Of a DNA stretch of 56,704 bases, positions 7,471 to 16,512 are shown in pieces. Position numbers and translations under genes: made by a program. The stretch covers positions 1 through 56,704 of the forward strand of contig JAZNIY010000028.1 in the NCBI GenBank assembly GCA_045577735.1, in the 5' to 3' direction. Origin of the DNA: Stercoripulliclostridium_A sp045577735 (GTDB taxonomy: Bacteria > Bacillota > Clostridia > Christensenellales > DTU072). Under the pieces are notes generated by a model. It was not told where the DNA came from. It worked only from the letters and a program-made list of their open reading frames with translations, and searched no databases. Each line of letters starts with the position of its first letter. Position 1 is the stretch's first letter.

Positions 7471-9279
7471 TTACTTAACCCCCTTTTGTTGAGAAAGACA
7501 AATTTCACGATAAATTGCCGATTCTTCATACAATTCTTCGTGAGTACCAACGTTTATTATTTCACCCTTATCCATAACTATTATCTTGTCACAGTCGCTA
7601 ATAGAGGTTATACGTTGAGCAATAATGATTACCGTTGTTCCCTTTAACTCTTCTCTAAACGCGCGTCTAATATGAGCATCGGTTGCAGTATCAACAGCAC
7701 TTGTCGAATCATCCAAAATCATTATTTTGGGTTTCTTAATCAATGCTCTTGCGATACACAAACGCTGTTTTTGGCCACCGGAAACGTTCACGCCACCTTG
7801 TCCCAAATCTGTTTCATATCCATTAGGGAAGCTAGAAACAAAATCGTGGGCTTGTGCCACTTTGCAAGCAGATACTATTTCTTCATCACTCGCATTCTCG
7901 TTACCCCATTTTAGGTTTTCTTTTATGGTGCCACTAAACAGTACGTTCTTTTGAAGAACCATAGCTACGTTGTCACGCAAAGTATGAATAGTGTATTCTC
8001 TAATGTCTCTACCACCGACTTTTACGCTACCGCTTGTAACGTCATAAAGTCTTGGGATCAATTGCACTAAAGTAGATTTGCTTGAACCGGTGCCACCTAT
8101 AATACCCACGGTTTCACCAGCTTTAATTTCTAAATTAACGTTCTTTAGTACAAGCTTATCTTCCCCTTTGGAATATCCAAAGTTTACGTTTTCAAAGCTA
8201 ATAGAACTGTCTTCAACCACCAAACTAGCATCTGCATTGTCGTCATTAATGTCTGGATATTCAGAAAGAACCTCCGACGTACGTGCTGCAGATTGCATGG
8301 TCATAAAGATGTTTACGAATATCATTGCAAGGGTTAGTAATGACATTAGTATTTGGCTAATGTAGGAAATAAATGAGTTAAGTTCACCGAGAGTCATCCC
8401 CGTTTTGTTTAGCACCATGTTTCCGCCAAACCATATTACAGCTACCATACAAGCATACATAAATAGCTGTACCATAGGTTGCGAATAAACCATTACTCTT
8501 TCCGCTCTTACTTGTGCCCTTTGGATATCCGCCGCCGTCTTACGGAAGTTTTCGGTTTCATGGTCCTCTCTTACAAAAGCTTTAACAACACGTATAGCAC
8601 GAAGATTTTCTTGTAAACGGCTATTCATCTTGTCAAACTTTTTGAACATCTTACCAAAGAGTGGGAATACTAGCGTGCCTACTATGATGATTCCTATTAC
8701 CATTAAAGGAGCAACTGCCACGAAAATTAAACTCAATTTGGCATTAATGCTCATTGCCATAGCTATACTGAAAGAAAACATAACGGGTGCTCTAAACGCA
8801 ATACGAATGAGCATCATAAAGGTGTTTTGTATGAACGTTACGTCCGTAGTAAGACGGGTTATTAAACTACCGTGGGAAAACTTGTCCACGTTACGGAAGC
8901 TGAATTCTTGCACTGCATCAAACAACTTTTTGCGTAGGTTCTTACCAAATCCTTGGGATGCAATTGCCGCAAATCTTGCAGAAAGCACACCAGTAATAAG
9001 CGCGCCAAATGCTAGTGCAAGCATAATTCCACCATATTTCCAAACCTCGTTCAAGTTTGGAGGGATTTGTCCGTTACCTATTCCCTTGTCTATTAGACTA
9101 CCCATAATAAAAGGAATGAACACCTCTAAAATTACTTCCATCACTATAAAAAGCGGAGAAAGTATGGTGGGTACTTCATATCCCTTTATGCAAGAAAAGA
9201 ACTTTTTAAAAGATATGTTTTTTATATCTATCTTAAAAGGCTCGTCTATAGCTATTTCTTTTTTTCCTTCTTTTGCCAT
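7471..9279 (-). CDS. ABC exporter half-transporter, degenerate catalytic site
   Basis: A 602-residue exporter half with an N-terminal six-helix membrane domain and an ATPase domain: Walker A GGTGSSKST, signature VSGGQKQR, Walker B IMILDDSTSAVD. The residue after the Walker B Asp is Asp instead of the catalytic Glu, and the switch His is replaced by Gln (AQRITS). Such a half contributes the non-hydrolysing site in heterodimeric exporters, as in BmrC or TM287. Its partner begins one base after its stop, so the two are translationally coupled. Confidence 0.9.
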   Translation of the reverse strand: MAKEGKKEIAIDEPFKIDIKNISFKKFFSCIKGYEVPTILSPLFIVMEVILEVFIPFIMGSLIDKGIGNGQIPPNLNEVWKYGGIMLALAFGALITGVLSARFAAIASQGFGKNLRKKLFDAVQEFSFRNVDKFSHGSLITRLTTDVTFIQNTFMMLIRIAFRAPVMFSFSIAMAMSINAKLSLIFVAVAPLMVIGIIIVGTLVFPLFGKMFKKFDKMNSRLQENLRAIRVVKAFVREDHETENFRKTAADIQRAQVRAERVMVYSQPMVQLFMYACMVAVIWFGGNMVLNKTGMTLGELNSFISYISQILMSLLTLAMIFVNIFMTMQSAARTSEVLSEYPDINDDNADASLVVEDSSISFENVNFGYSKGEDKLVLKNVNLEIKAGETVGIIGGTGSSKSTLVQLIPRLYDVTSGSVKVGGRDIREYTIHTLRDNVAMVLQKNVLFSGTIKENLKWGNENASDEEIVSACKVAQAHDFVSSFPNGYETDLGQGGVNVSGGQKQRLCIARALIKKPKIMILDDSTSAVDTATDAHIRRAFREELKGTTVIIIAQRITSISDCDKIIVMDKGEIINVGTHEELYEESAIYREICLSQQKGVK

Positions 9280-9343
9280 TTATTGCCTCGGTTTTATTAA
9301 TCAATATGTTTTAACATTTATAAATTAAAATAATATTAAGATA

Positions 9344-10261
9344 TTATTCAGCTTTTATTTTGTCTAAAAATTCATCTGCTTTCGCCATTATTGCCGGAGT
9401 ACCTTTCATAAAAGGTAATAAGTGCGAGCAGTGGCCATCTCCTCTTGCTCTAGCGATAAAATAATCATAGGTTACTCCAGCCTCTTCTAAAGCCACTAGC
9501 ATATCCTCTATTTGTCCACCACAGAAACTATCGTTTTGAGCAGCGATAATTAGACATTCGCACCAGTCTTTGTTGACGTTCTTTAAGATATTAACGTCTT
9601 CGTCTTTGAAGGGAAACTCACTTGGTATATGGTTGTCACGATAGTGAGTGCCAAATACACAATTGGTAATATCAACGCTAATATCAAATGGCGTGGGCGC
9701 AGTAAAACATTTTATTACGTCAAATGGTGCGCAAAAAGTCATAAGACCACGTGGCTTAACACCTTTATAGTCCGGGAGTCCTAAAGAGTTTTTAAGCCTC
9801 TCCGAGTAGAGCACCGCTACAAGATGAGCAGCATAGTATCCACCTGCAGAATCTCCTGTGATGACTATTTTATTAAGGTCTAAATCATATATATCCTTTA
9901 GAGCATTAACGTAATTTAACGCAAGTATGCTATCCTCTGTTGCTGAAGGGAAAGTACCATAGGGCGCCAAACGATAGTCAATATTTACAACGAACCAACC
10001 CTTGTCGGCAAAACGTTTTGCAAAACCGGAACGATATTGCTTTCCACCACGAACGAACCCACCACCATGAATGTTAAAAAGTACGGGGTAGGGACCATTT
10101 TTCTTTGTAGGAGAGTAGTATACGTCAAATTTATTGTCCAGCTTATGAGCCATAGAATAGCGTAAATTTCTTTCCACAATTACCCCCTTATAACGCTTAT
10201 AGTTGCGTAAAGGGTGATTAAACAAGTCGCTTAACTTAAAAAATGCTCTGGAAATATGCAT
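9344..10261 (-). CDS. Alpha/beta hydrolase, HSL-type esterase
   Basis: This 305-residue protein has the hormone-sensitive-lipase family layout: oxyanion-hole motif HGGG at 65-68, YRLAP at about 96-100, and nucleophile motif GDSAGG with Ser138. The remaining triad is likely the Asp in QNDSF and the His in GDGHCSH. It hydrolyses short-chain esters in the cytoplasm; the natural substrate is unknown. There is no signal peptide. The start is supported by AAGGAG and by an upstream promoter at 10305-10334. Confidence 0.85.
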   Translation of the reverse strand: MHISRAFFKLSDLFNHPLRNYKRYKGVIVERNLRYSMAHKLDNKFDVYYSPTKKNGPYPVLFNIHGGGFVRGGKQYRSGFAKRFADKGWFVVNIDYRLAPYGTFPSATEDSILALNYVNALKDIYDLDLNKIVITGDSAGGYYAAHLVAVLYSERLKNSLGLPDYKGVKPRGLMTFCAPFDVIKCFTAPTPFDISVDITNCVFGTHYRDNHIPSEFPFKDEDVNILKNVNKDWCECLIIAAQNDSFCGGQIEDMLVALEEAGVTYDYFIARARGDGHCSHLLPFMKGTPAIMAKADEFLDKIKAE

Positions 10262-10304
10262 AATCCTACTCCTTAATATATTTGCACGCGAACGCTTATA
10301 TATT

Positions 10305-10334
10305 ATTTTACTATACGCGCACGCGCATTGTCAA
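10305..10334 (-). promoter_or_regulatory. Promoter of the esterase gene
   Basis: TTGACA and TAAAAT on the minus strand are 18 bases apart. The spacer is unexpectedly GC-rich (repeated ACGCGC) in an AT-rich region and is close to palindromic, so a regulator may bind there. Confidence 0.6.
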
Positions 10335-10637
10335 TTTCGATTATAAAATTATACTCTTTGATTGTACTAAAATTTTACTGTAATTAGTAATTCTTTGTCG
10401 TTTAATGCAGGGGATATCTTCTTCACTCACCCGAAGATAAAAAAACATTGTTTTCTAAACTTTTCGCCCATTTTTAGGCTATAGAAAAAATGCTGAGCAA
10501 AAAACGTTGATTTTCGTTTAAAAATTAACCTATAATTTTATAGCGATATCAGGTGCCCCAAAAGACAAAAATACAGCTGTTTTAGACAACGAATTCACCC
10601 CAAATATGATTTTGTGATGACTTTTCCACTATTTTTT

Positions 10638-10705
10638 TGTGGACAAACTCTCTTTATTGTGGATAACTGACGTTAAAAATGTGGATAACTACCCCCTTGT
10701 CCACA
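10638..10705. promoter_or_regulatory. Cluster of four DnaA-box-like sites in a 670-base noncoding gap
   Basis: Two perfect DnaA boxes (TGTGGATAA at 10658-10666 and 10680-10688) and two one-mismatch boxes (TGTGGACAA at 10638-10646; TTGTCCACA at 10697-10705) lie within 68 bases. Another perfect box, TTATCCACA, is at 12413-12421 after the next gene. Flanks are AT-rich. The remainder of the gap 10262-10931 holds only the two divergent promoters; I see no coding frame. It may bind or titrate DnaA, or be an origin; the strand bias of genes and bases does not switch here, which argues against oriC. Confidence 0.6.
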
Positions 10706-10874
10706 AGCTTATACCCATTTTTAGCAAAAAGTGCGCGATTTGTCCCCATTTTAGCAATTAAAAAACAAATAACATGCTTTGCAAGTGCATTTTTTGTCGA
10801 ATTTTAGTGTTTTTTGCAACTGGTCTGTCTAAATACAAAACTGCTCCTTTTTTTATTATGATTTTCTTTCTCTA

Positions 10875-10903
10875 TTGATTTTTTATGTAATTGGTTGTAT
10901 AAT
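10875..10903 (+). promoter_or_regulatory. Promoter of the M20 peptidase gene
   Basis: TTGATT, 17-base spacer, TATAAT, ending 28 bases before the start codon, with GGAG as ribosome site in between. Confidence 0.7.
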
Positions 10904-10931
10904 GCAATAAACTATTTATGGAGAAAAAACT

Positions 10932-12383
10932 ATGCTAGAAATTATTGGTTATACCCTTTTAGCACTATTCGTTGCTTTATTAGCTTTTATGATTATTAGA
11001 ACGCTATGTACTAAAAAGCCAAAGCTTGAAGATCGTAACTACGTTCCTCACGAAATTGATATCGATCGAGTTGCTTCTCACCTTGTAGGTGCAGTACAAA
11101 TTCCTACCATTACTCTAGAAAATAATGACTGCGATGGCTCCATATTTTACAAATACCAAGAGTATCTTGAAAAATGCTACCCAAAAATTATGTCCATTGC
11201 AGAAAAAAAGAACGTGAATAAGTATTCTGTTATATACACCGTAAAAGGAACGGATGACAGCCTACTTCCTTGCGCAATACTCGCACACCAAGACGTTGTT
11301 CCGGCACCCGAAGAGGGCTGGGAGGTTCCCCCATTTAGTGGAACAATTAAAGATGGCTATATATATGGCCGTGGCTCCCAAGACATGAAATCACAAATGA
11401 TTGTTGCCCTTGAAGGCTTGGAAATACTACTTGAAGACGGCAGACTTCCCAAGCGCACCATATTGTTCTGCTTTGGTCACGATGAAGAATTAAGAGGCAC
11501 TTACGGCGCACTTGAAATTAGCAAGTACCTAGAAAGTCAAAACATTAAGCTAGAATACGTTTTGGACGAAGGTGGCACCATTTTGGATGGTAAAATGTTA
11601 GGTATCGACAATAAAATAGCTCTTATTGGTACCTGCGAAAAGGGATATGCAGACTACGTTCTAGAAGTAGAAAAAGACGGTGGTCATAGCTCCGCACCAG
11701 ACAGACGCACGTCAGTTGGTCTTCTTAGCGAAGCTCTTTACAAAATTGAAAAACATAAGAGAAGAGCCTACTGGACAAAGCCCACGAAGGATATGTTTAA
11801 AACCATTGCTCCTCACATGAATTTTGGATTCAAACTTGCACTAGTAAATCGAGATATACTTTCTCCCCTTCTAAAACTAGTTTTAACCTTAGTTAGCCCA
11901 TTTACCAATGGTTTGATGCGCACAACTTTAGCGCCTACCCAAATGAAAGGCGCCCACACTCCAAACACACTTGCACCAGTTGCGACAGGCACTGTTAACA
12001 GCCGTATAAATACCGGAGAAACGGTTGAGCAAGTAAAAGATTACATCCAAAAGGTTGTCGGCAAAAACGTTAAGATCTCCATGCTTGAAGGCTCTATTGA
12101 TCCTAGCCCTGTAAGCGACATTGACACGAAAGCTTTCAAAGATTTACAACAAACCATAGGTGAAGTATTCAACGGATACGTTGCTGCTCCATATCCTTTC
12201 ATTGCTGCATCCGACGCTAAACACTACTACAATTTAACAAACTGCGTATATCGTTTTACTCCATTTGAAAAGACCATTGAAGATGGTGCAAGGATACACG
12301 GAATTAACGAAAGACAAAGTGTACTAAGCCTTGAACTTGGAACAAGATTTTTCTTGCGTCTGTATGAAAATACTTGCTTTTAA
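10932..12383 (+). CDS. M20 family metallopeptidase (carboxypeptidase S/PM20D1-like), membrane-anchored
   Basis: The 483-residue protein starts with one hydrophobic helix (residues 4-24), an anchor also seen in yeast carboxypeptidase S and PM20D1-like members. Zinc ligands of the M20 family are visible: the His in AHQDVVP, the Asp in GRGSQDMKS, the Glu pair in GHDEELRG, and the Asp in DEGG, with a dimerisation domain between. These enzymes cleave or condense N-acyl amino acids and small peptides. The gene stands alone with its own promoter and terminator. Confidence 0.85.
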   Translation: MLEIIGYTLLALFVALLAFMIIRTLCTKKPKLEDRNYVPHEIDIDRVASHLVGAVQIPTITLENNDCDGSIFYKYQEYLEKCYPKIMSIAEKKNVNKYSVIYTVKGTDDSLLPCAILAHQDVVPAPEEGWEVPPFSGTIKDGYIYGRGSQDMKSQMIVALEGLEILLEDGRLPKRTILFCFGHDEELRGTYGALEISKYLESQNIKLEYVLDEGGTILDGKMLGIDNKIALIGTCEKGYADYVLEVEKDGGHSSAPDRRTSVGLLSEALYKIEKHKRRAYWTKPTKDMFKTIAPHMNFGFKLALVNRDILSPLLKLVLTLVSPFTNGLMRTTLAPTQMKGAHTPNTLAPVATGTVNSRINTGETVEQVKDYIQKVVGKNVKISMLEGSIDPSPVSDIDTKAFKDLQQTIGEVFNGYVAAPYPFIAASDAKHYYNLTNCVYRFTPFEKTIEDGARIHGINERQSVLSLELGTRFFLRLYENTCF

Positions 12384-12446
12384 ACATTAATGAATGGGCT
12401 TGTGATTTTTAGTTATCCACACCACAACATATAGTAAAAAAATTGT

Positions 12447-12480
12447 CCTCGGGAAAATTTTTTCCGAGGCTTTTATTTTT
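12447..12480 (+). terminator. Intrinsic terminator of the M20 gene
   Basis: Stem CCTCGGgaAAA/TTTttCCGAGG followed by CTTTTATTTTTT, 60 bases past the stop. Confidence 0.8.
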
Positions 12481-12485
12481 TATTC

Positions 12486-12514
12486 GACACAAAATTTTTT
12501 TCTTGTGTTATAAT
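12486..12514 (+). promoter_or_regulatory. Extended -10 promoter of the DUF4364 gene
   Basis: TGTTATAAT (12506-12514) is a clear extended -10. The -35 is weak (GACACA). The start codon follows 29 bases later. Confidence 0.55.
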
Positions 12515-12543
12515 TTAGTCCGCACACTTTGGAAGGAAGAAAA

Positions 12544-13071
12544 ATGAACGACGAAAGCACTAACAATAAATTATTAGTATTGTTCATATTAGAGAAATTC
12601 GAAATGCCCATTGCAGAGGAACTATTCCTCTCGCTTTGTTGTGTAGATAATACTTGGATGCCCTATCTTTACTGCAAACAAGTTATTAACGAATTAACCA
12701 CTAGTGCTTTCATTAACAAGACTAACGTCCCCGGCTCAAACAGCCCCCTTCTTTCCATAACTACAGATGGTAGAAACTGCTTAGCATATTTTTACAAGGA
12801 TATTCCCCTATCCCTTCAAAATGAAATAAAAGACTTCTTGAAAGAGAATCGCCTATCATACAGAAAGCGTCAAGAGTTCACCTCCGATTATTTCCGTAAT
12901 GACGATGGTAGTTTTACGGTCGCACTAAAAATACAAGATATGACCAAAACCATAGTTGATTTAAAAATGGTTGTGGAAAGTCGCACCCTTGCAATATCTG
13001 TTAGAAATAGTTGGAACAACAAGGCGCCAGAACTTTACAAGATGTTACACGACGTATTAATTGAAAATTAG
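12544..13071 (+). CDS. DUF4364 family protein (winged-helix-like)
   Basis: 175 residues matching the DUF4364 family of Clostridia: an N-terminal winged-helix-like part (LLVLFILEKFEMPI and LSITTDGRNCLAYF) and a C-terminal beta part (FTSDYFRNDDGSFTV, LKIQDMTKTIVDL). Family members are small cytoplasmic proteins of unknown role, suspected regulators. I choose the ATG at 12544 because GGAAGGAAG precedes it; an upstream in-frame TTG is less likely. Confidence 0.8.
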   Translation: MNDESTNNKLLVLFILEKFEMPIAEELFLSLCCVDNTWMPYLYCKQVINELTTSAFINKTNVPGSNSPLLSITTDGRNCLAYFYKDIPLSLQNEIKDFLKENRLSYRKRQEFTSDYFRNDDGSFTVALKIQDMTKTIVDLKMVVESRTLAISVRNSWNNKAPELYKMLHDVLIEN

Positions 13072-13081
13072 CAAAAAATAA

Positions 13082-13109
13082 CCCCATTAGAAAATCTAAT
13101 GGGGTTTTT
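13082..13109. terminator. Bidirectional terminator between convergent genes
   Basis: CCCCATTAG, five-base loop, CTAATGGGG, then TTTTT on the plus strand and TTATTTTTT on the minus strand. It serves both DUF4364 and aspartate kinase. Confidence 0.85.
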
Positions 13110-13131
13110 AATAGCTATTCCAACTTTAATT

Positions 13132-14445
13132 TTAGCCAAAGAATGCAGTATAGATAGATTTTATGGAAGCATTATAATCTTTTTCTTCCACGCCAACAAT
13201 AATATTAAGTTCGCTTGAGCCTTGGTCTATCATTCTAACGTTTACTCCAGCTTTATAAAGGGCATTAAACAAAGTTGCGGCTACGCCACGGCTGTTAGCC
13301 ATTCCGTGTCCTACAACGGCTATAAGGGCGAGTGAATGGGTAATTTCAATGTGATCGGGATTTACGGCGCCTCTAATATCATCTATGAGTTTGTTTTCAT
13401 CAACGCCTTTTAGTCCGGCATCGGAAAGAACGATACTCATTGTATCAATTCCGGTTGGTACGTGCTCTACGGAAAGCCCCTGTCTTTCAAGAACGCTTAA
13501 TACCTTACGGCAAAAACCTATTTCTGCGTTCATCATTGCCTTTTTAAGTGAAATTGTTGTATTTCCCTTTCTTCCGGCAATACCGGTTACTTTAGGAATA
13601 TCATAGCCTTTGGTAGATGCCAAAATAAACGTGCCCTTATGGTCGGGCTCAAAAGTGTTACGAATATTAATGGGAATCTTGTCTATTTGAACGGGGAATA
13701 TGGAATCCGGATGTAGCACGCCTGCCCCCATATATGAAAGTTCACGTAGTTCTTCATAGCTCAAAACTGCAATATGCTTGGGCTTGTCTACCAAACGAGG
13801 ATCGGTTACCAAGAAACCATTAACGTCAGTCCAGTTTTCATATACCTTTGCGCCTACGCCACGAGCAATAATTGCGCCGGTAAAATCGGAACCACCACGG
13901 GTAAAAGTCTTAATGCTCTTGTCGGGCATTCTGCCATAAAAGCCGGGGATAACTAAACCTTTTTGGGTTTTAGAAGCGTGTTTTTTTACCAAGTCGTTGG
14001 TAAGTTCGCTATCAAACGTGCCATCGTGCTTAAACTTAATAATGTCGCCTGCATCTAGCATATCAAAGCCTAAAACAGCACTCATAATTATTGCACTCAA
14101 ATATTCGCCACGGCTTGCTGCGTAATCGGGAGAAGTAGATTTTAAGATACCTTTTTCCACTTCATCTATGTACTTATTCATATCGACGTCTAGATTAAGT
14201 TCTTTTGCAAGCTCTACGAAACGGTTCCTGATAAGGGACATATTGTTAGTGCAAGCACCGGTTTCGAACTTCTCTTGATATGCGCTGTAAAGCATATCAG
14301 TAATTTTTATATCACTTGAAAAACGTTTACCGGGCGCAGATACTATAACGTACTTTCTTTCCGAATCTCTTTCGATAATAGACTTAACGTTCAAGATTGA
14401 TTGTGCGGTTGCCATTGAAGTGCCACCAAATTTACATACTTTCAT
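13132..14445 (-). CDS. Aspartate kinase
   Basis: 437 residues. It phosphorylates aspartate in the first step to lysine, threonine and methionine. Visible marks are KFGGTSMA at residues 5-12, the kinase motif FTRGGSDFTGA and the C-terminal pair of ACT domains (VLSVLERQGLSVEHV; LIAVVGHGMANSRGVA), which usually carry feedback inhibition. Length fits monofunctional aspartokinases. It is the last gene of an eight-gene run and lies 11 bases from DUF1015. Which paralogue (LysC, DapG or ThrD type) cannot be told. Confidence 0.92.
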   Translation of the reverse strand: MKVCKFGGTSMATAQSILNVKSIIERDSERKYVIVSAPGKRFSSDIKITDMLYSAYQEKFETGACTNNMSLIRNRFVELAKELNLDVDMNKYIDEVEKGILKSTSPDYAASRGEYLSAIIMSAVLGFDMLDAGDIIKFKHDGTFDSELTNDLVKKHASKTQKGLVIPGFYGRMPDKSIKTFTRGGSDFTGAIIARGVGAKVYENWTDVNGFLVTDPRLVDKPKHIAVLSYEELRELSYMGAGVLHPDSIFPVQIDKIPINIRNTFEPDHKGTFILASTKGYDIPKVTGIAGRKGNTTISLKKAMMNAEIGFCRKVLSVLERQGLSVEHVPTGIDTMSIVLSDAGLKGVDENKLIDDIRGAVNPDHIEITHSLALIAVVGHGMANSRGVAATLFNALYKAGVNVRMIDQGSSELNIIVGVEEKDYNASIKSIYTAFFG

Positions 14446-14456
14446 TTCACACCTCG

Positions 14457-15680
14457 CTAGATTATGGATTTACACTCAAGGTAATATCTTTTGTGTTCTG
14501 GTTCTCCTATGGAGAAAGCTTTTTTGGGTAAATTACCTACGTTTACAACAAAATTAACAAGTTCAGATTTTGGGAATTCTGGCATTACTATACCTAGTCC
14601 TCCACTTTCCTTAATAGCATCTATTAAATGCTCTTCGTTATGTACGTACTCAACTTCCACTTGTGGGTTATTTTTTAGGTAACCTTCAATATAATTTTGT
14701 ACTGCGCTTATTGTTAAGCTAGCCTTGTCGGGACAATTAATATATTCTTCTTTGTCGCCTACAATGATTTTTAGCCTACTTTCGCCATTTAACGCTTCTT
14801 TTAAGCCCTCTAAAAATTCGGGGGTAGGATTGTATATTAGACGATGAATGGGTTTAAAGTCCATTCCTTCGCCATAAAGGTTAACCATTTCGACAAGCAT
14901 ATATCTTGCCGGGTGATTCTCTCTTTCTTCCTCGCTTAACCCTTTCTTCAAATCTTCCCACATAACCTTTGCCGTTGCAATGGAATGGTTTCCATCACCT
15001 ACTGCAAATTGTATGCCAGCGTCTATGCCATATTTGGAAACTTGAACGTCTGCATCAAGAAGGTCTTCTAACTTTTGAAGAACACTTTCAGAGTCATCAA
15101 TTTTGTAACCAGCGATTCTTCCACCACCCATATTCAACTCGAAGTCGTAAAGTTTTTGTAAGCTTTCTCTTTGGTTATATATGGGCTCTATGATACTCTT
15201 GTCGGGATCGTCAATCAAAATTATTGCGTGGGGTAATTCCAGAGGAGCTTTTTCCCTAATCTTAATTCTAACCGGAAGCCTTTCTACGAGCGTACCTTCC
15301 GTCGCTCTAATAGGCACTCTCACACGTTCCCAATTGTACTTATCAAGGTCGATAGCAATCATTATGCCCACACGCTTACGACCATTCTCGACCTCTCTTT
15401 CTACCAAAACAAAGTTTTCGTACTCCTCAAAAATACCTTGCTCCAAATATCTTTTCATTTGGGCTTGAACTTTTAAAATACGTTCTTCAAGATCCCCTTT
15501 ATTAAGGTAAATTTCGGGACAAGTTAATCTTAAGGTCGAGGGAGCATCGCTAACAAAGCTTTCTAGCTCTTCCCAATACTTGGGGCGAGCACAAAACTGA
15601 TCACAAGCAATGGTAGACCACTTTTGAAGATCTATACTTTTGTTTGGAATTAAAACTTTAGGTACCCTAACGTTACTCAT
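14457..15680 (-). CDS. DUF1015 family protein
   Basis: 407 residues matching DUF1015: RVPKVLIPNKSIDLQKWSTIACDQF at the N-terminus (read only as a family resemblance), a central FAVGDGNHSIATAKVMWE motif corresponding to the family's DGxHR/DGNH site, and a C-terminal HKRYYLECK end. The biochemical role of this family is not firmly established; some relatives are proposed to be ParB-fold kinases. It is cytoplasmic and sits between CdaA and aspartate kinase with gaps of about 10 bases, so it is co-transcribed with them. Confidence 0.8.
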   Translation of the reverse strand: MSNVRVPKVLIPNKSIDLQKWSTIACDQFCARPKYWEELESFVSDAPSTLRLTCPEIYLNKGDLEERILKVQAQMKRYLEQGIFEEYENFVLVEREVENGRKRVGIMIAIDLDKYNWERVRVPIRATEGTLVERLPVRIKIREKAPLELPHAIILIDDPDKSIIEPIYNQRESLQKLYDFELNMGGGRIAGYKIDDSESVLQKLEDLLDADVQVSKYGIDAGIQFAVGDGNHSIATAKVMWEDLKKGLSEEERENHPARYMLVEMVNLYGEGMDFKPIHRLIYNPTPEFLEGLKEALNGESRLKIIVGDKEEYINCPDKASLTISAVQNYIEGYLKNNPQVEVEYVHNEEHLIDAIKESGGLGIVMPEFPKSELVNFVVNVGNLPKKAFSIGEPEHKRYYLECKSII

Positions 15681-15688
15681 ATAGGCTC

Positions 15689-16495
15689 CTATTTCATACT
15701 TCTTGAACGAGTTTGGGGACTAATTTTTAAGGTTTCGTGCAATATGTCACGTAGTCTGTCGGGTGTAACAAAACGACGAAGTTCACCGTGCTTAGCAATA
15801 GATATAATTCCAGTCTCCTCCGAAACGATAATGGTTAACATGTCGGTTTCTTCGGTGATACCTATACCCGCTCTATGACGAGTACCTAAATTTTTAGCAA
15901 CGGTTTGGCTTTGCGAAAGGGGCAAGAAGCATCCTGCCGCCAAAACCTTGTTACCTTTAACAATTACTGCGCCGTCGTGAAATTGTGTTTGTGTATTGAA
16001 GATGGCTTCAAGTAGCGTGCTTGATACAAGTGCTTCAAGAGGTACACCCGTTTCCAGAACGTGAGTTGCAATGGAGGTAGGTGCAATAACAATTAGTGCA
16101 CCCGTTCTCGTTTTAGACATAGATTGACAAGCACGAATAATTTCATCAACTGCCTTTCTCAACTCTTCATCAGAAAGATCGTTATCAACTATGGCGTTTT
16201 TATCGTAATTCTTCGTCAAGTTAAAGAAGGCAACCTTTAAATCCGATTGATATACTACTGCAAGAGCAACAACCGAAATGGTGACTATTACCCCGGCAAC
16301 AGCCCTAGCAATTGGAATATCATACAGCTCATCAAGAAGTACCATTGCACAATAGAACAATGCTACCACTGAATATATGATGGTTAGTTTGATGCTTTTC
16401 TTCGTCATAAAGAAAGCAAAAACGATTGCAAGCAATACAGCTACTGCAACCAAGTCTACGATACTTAATAATGAAAATTTGTATGCAAGTATCAT
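15689..16495 (-). CDS. cdaA: Diadenylate cyclase CdaA
   Basis: 268 residues. Two or three hydrophobic helices (about 8-30, 36-54 and 62-82) are followed by a DAC/DisA_N domain with DGA at 174-176 and RHR at 206-208, the catalytic motifs that join two ATP into c-di-AMP. The enzyme is on the cytoplasmic membrane and controls potassium and osmotic balance. The usual partners CdaR and GlmM are not next to it; instead it follows an unrecognised membrane protein and HolA. Confidence 0.93.
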   Translation of the reverse strand: MILAYKFSLLSIVDLVAVAVLLAIVFAFFMTKKSIKLTIIYSVVALFYCAMVLLDELYDIPIARAVAGVIVTISVVALAVVYQSDLKVAFFNLTKNYDKNAIVDNDLSDEELRKAVDEIIRACQSMSKTRTGALIVIAPTSIATHVLETGVPLEALVSSTLLEAIFNTQTQFHDGAVIVKGNKVLAAGCFLPLSQSQTVAKNLGTRHRAGIGITEETDMLTIIVSEETGIISIAKHGELRRFVTPDRLRDILHETLKISPQTRSRSMK

Positions 16496-16512
16496 CTTTC
16501 TTCTCCTTGGAA

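Noticed and set aside
7470..7550. Longer N-terminus for the second ABC gene
   Set aside because: It would overlap the upstream gene by 80 bases, while the inner ATG at 7469 has a good ribosome site and one-base spacing.
10262..10931. Chromosomal origin (oriC)
   Set aside because: DnaA boxes are present, but gene direction reverts after 13 kb, base skew does not flip, and dnaA/dnaN are absent. Kept only as a DnaA-box cluster.
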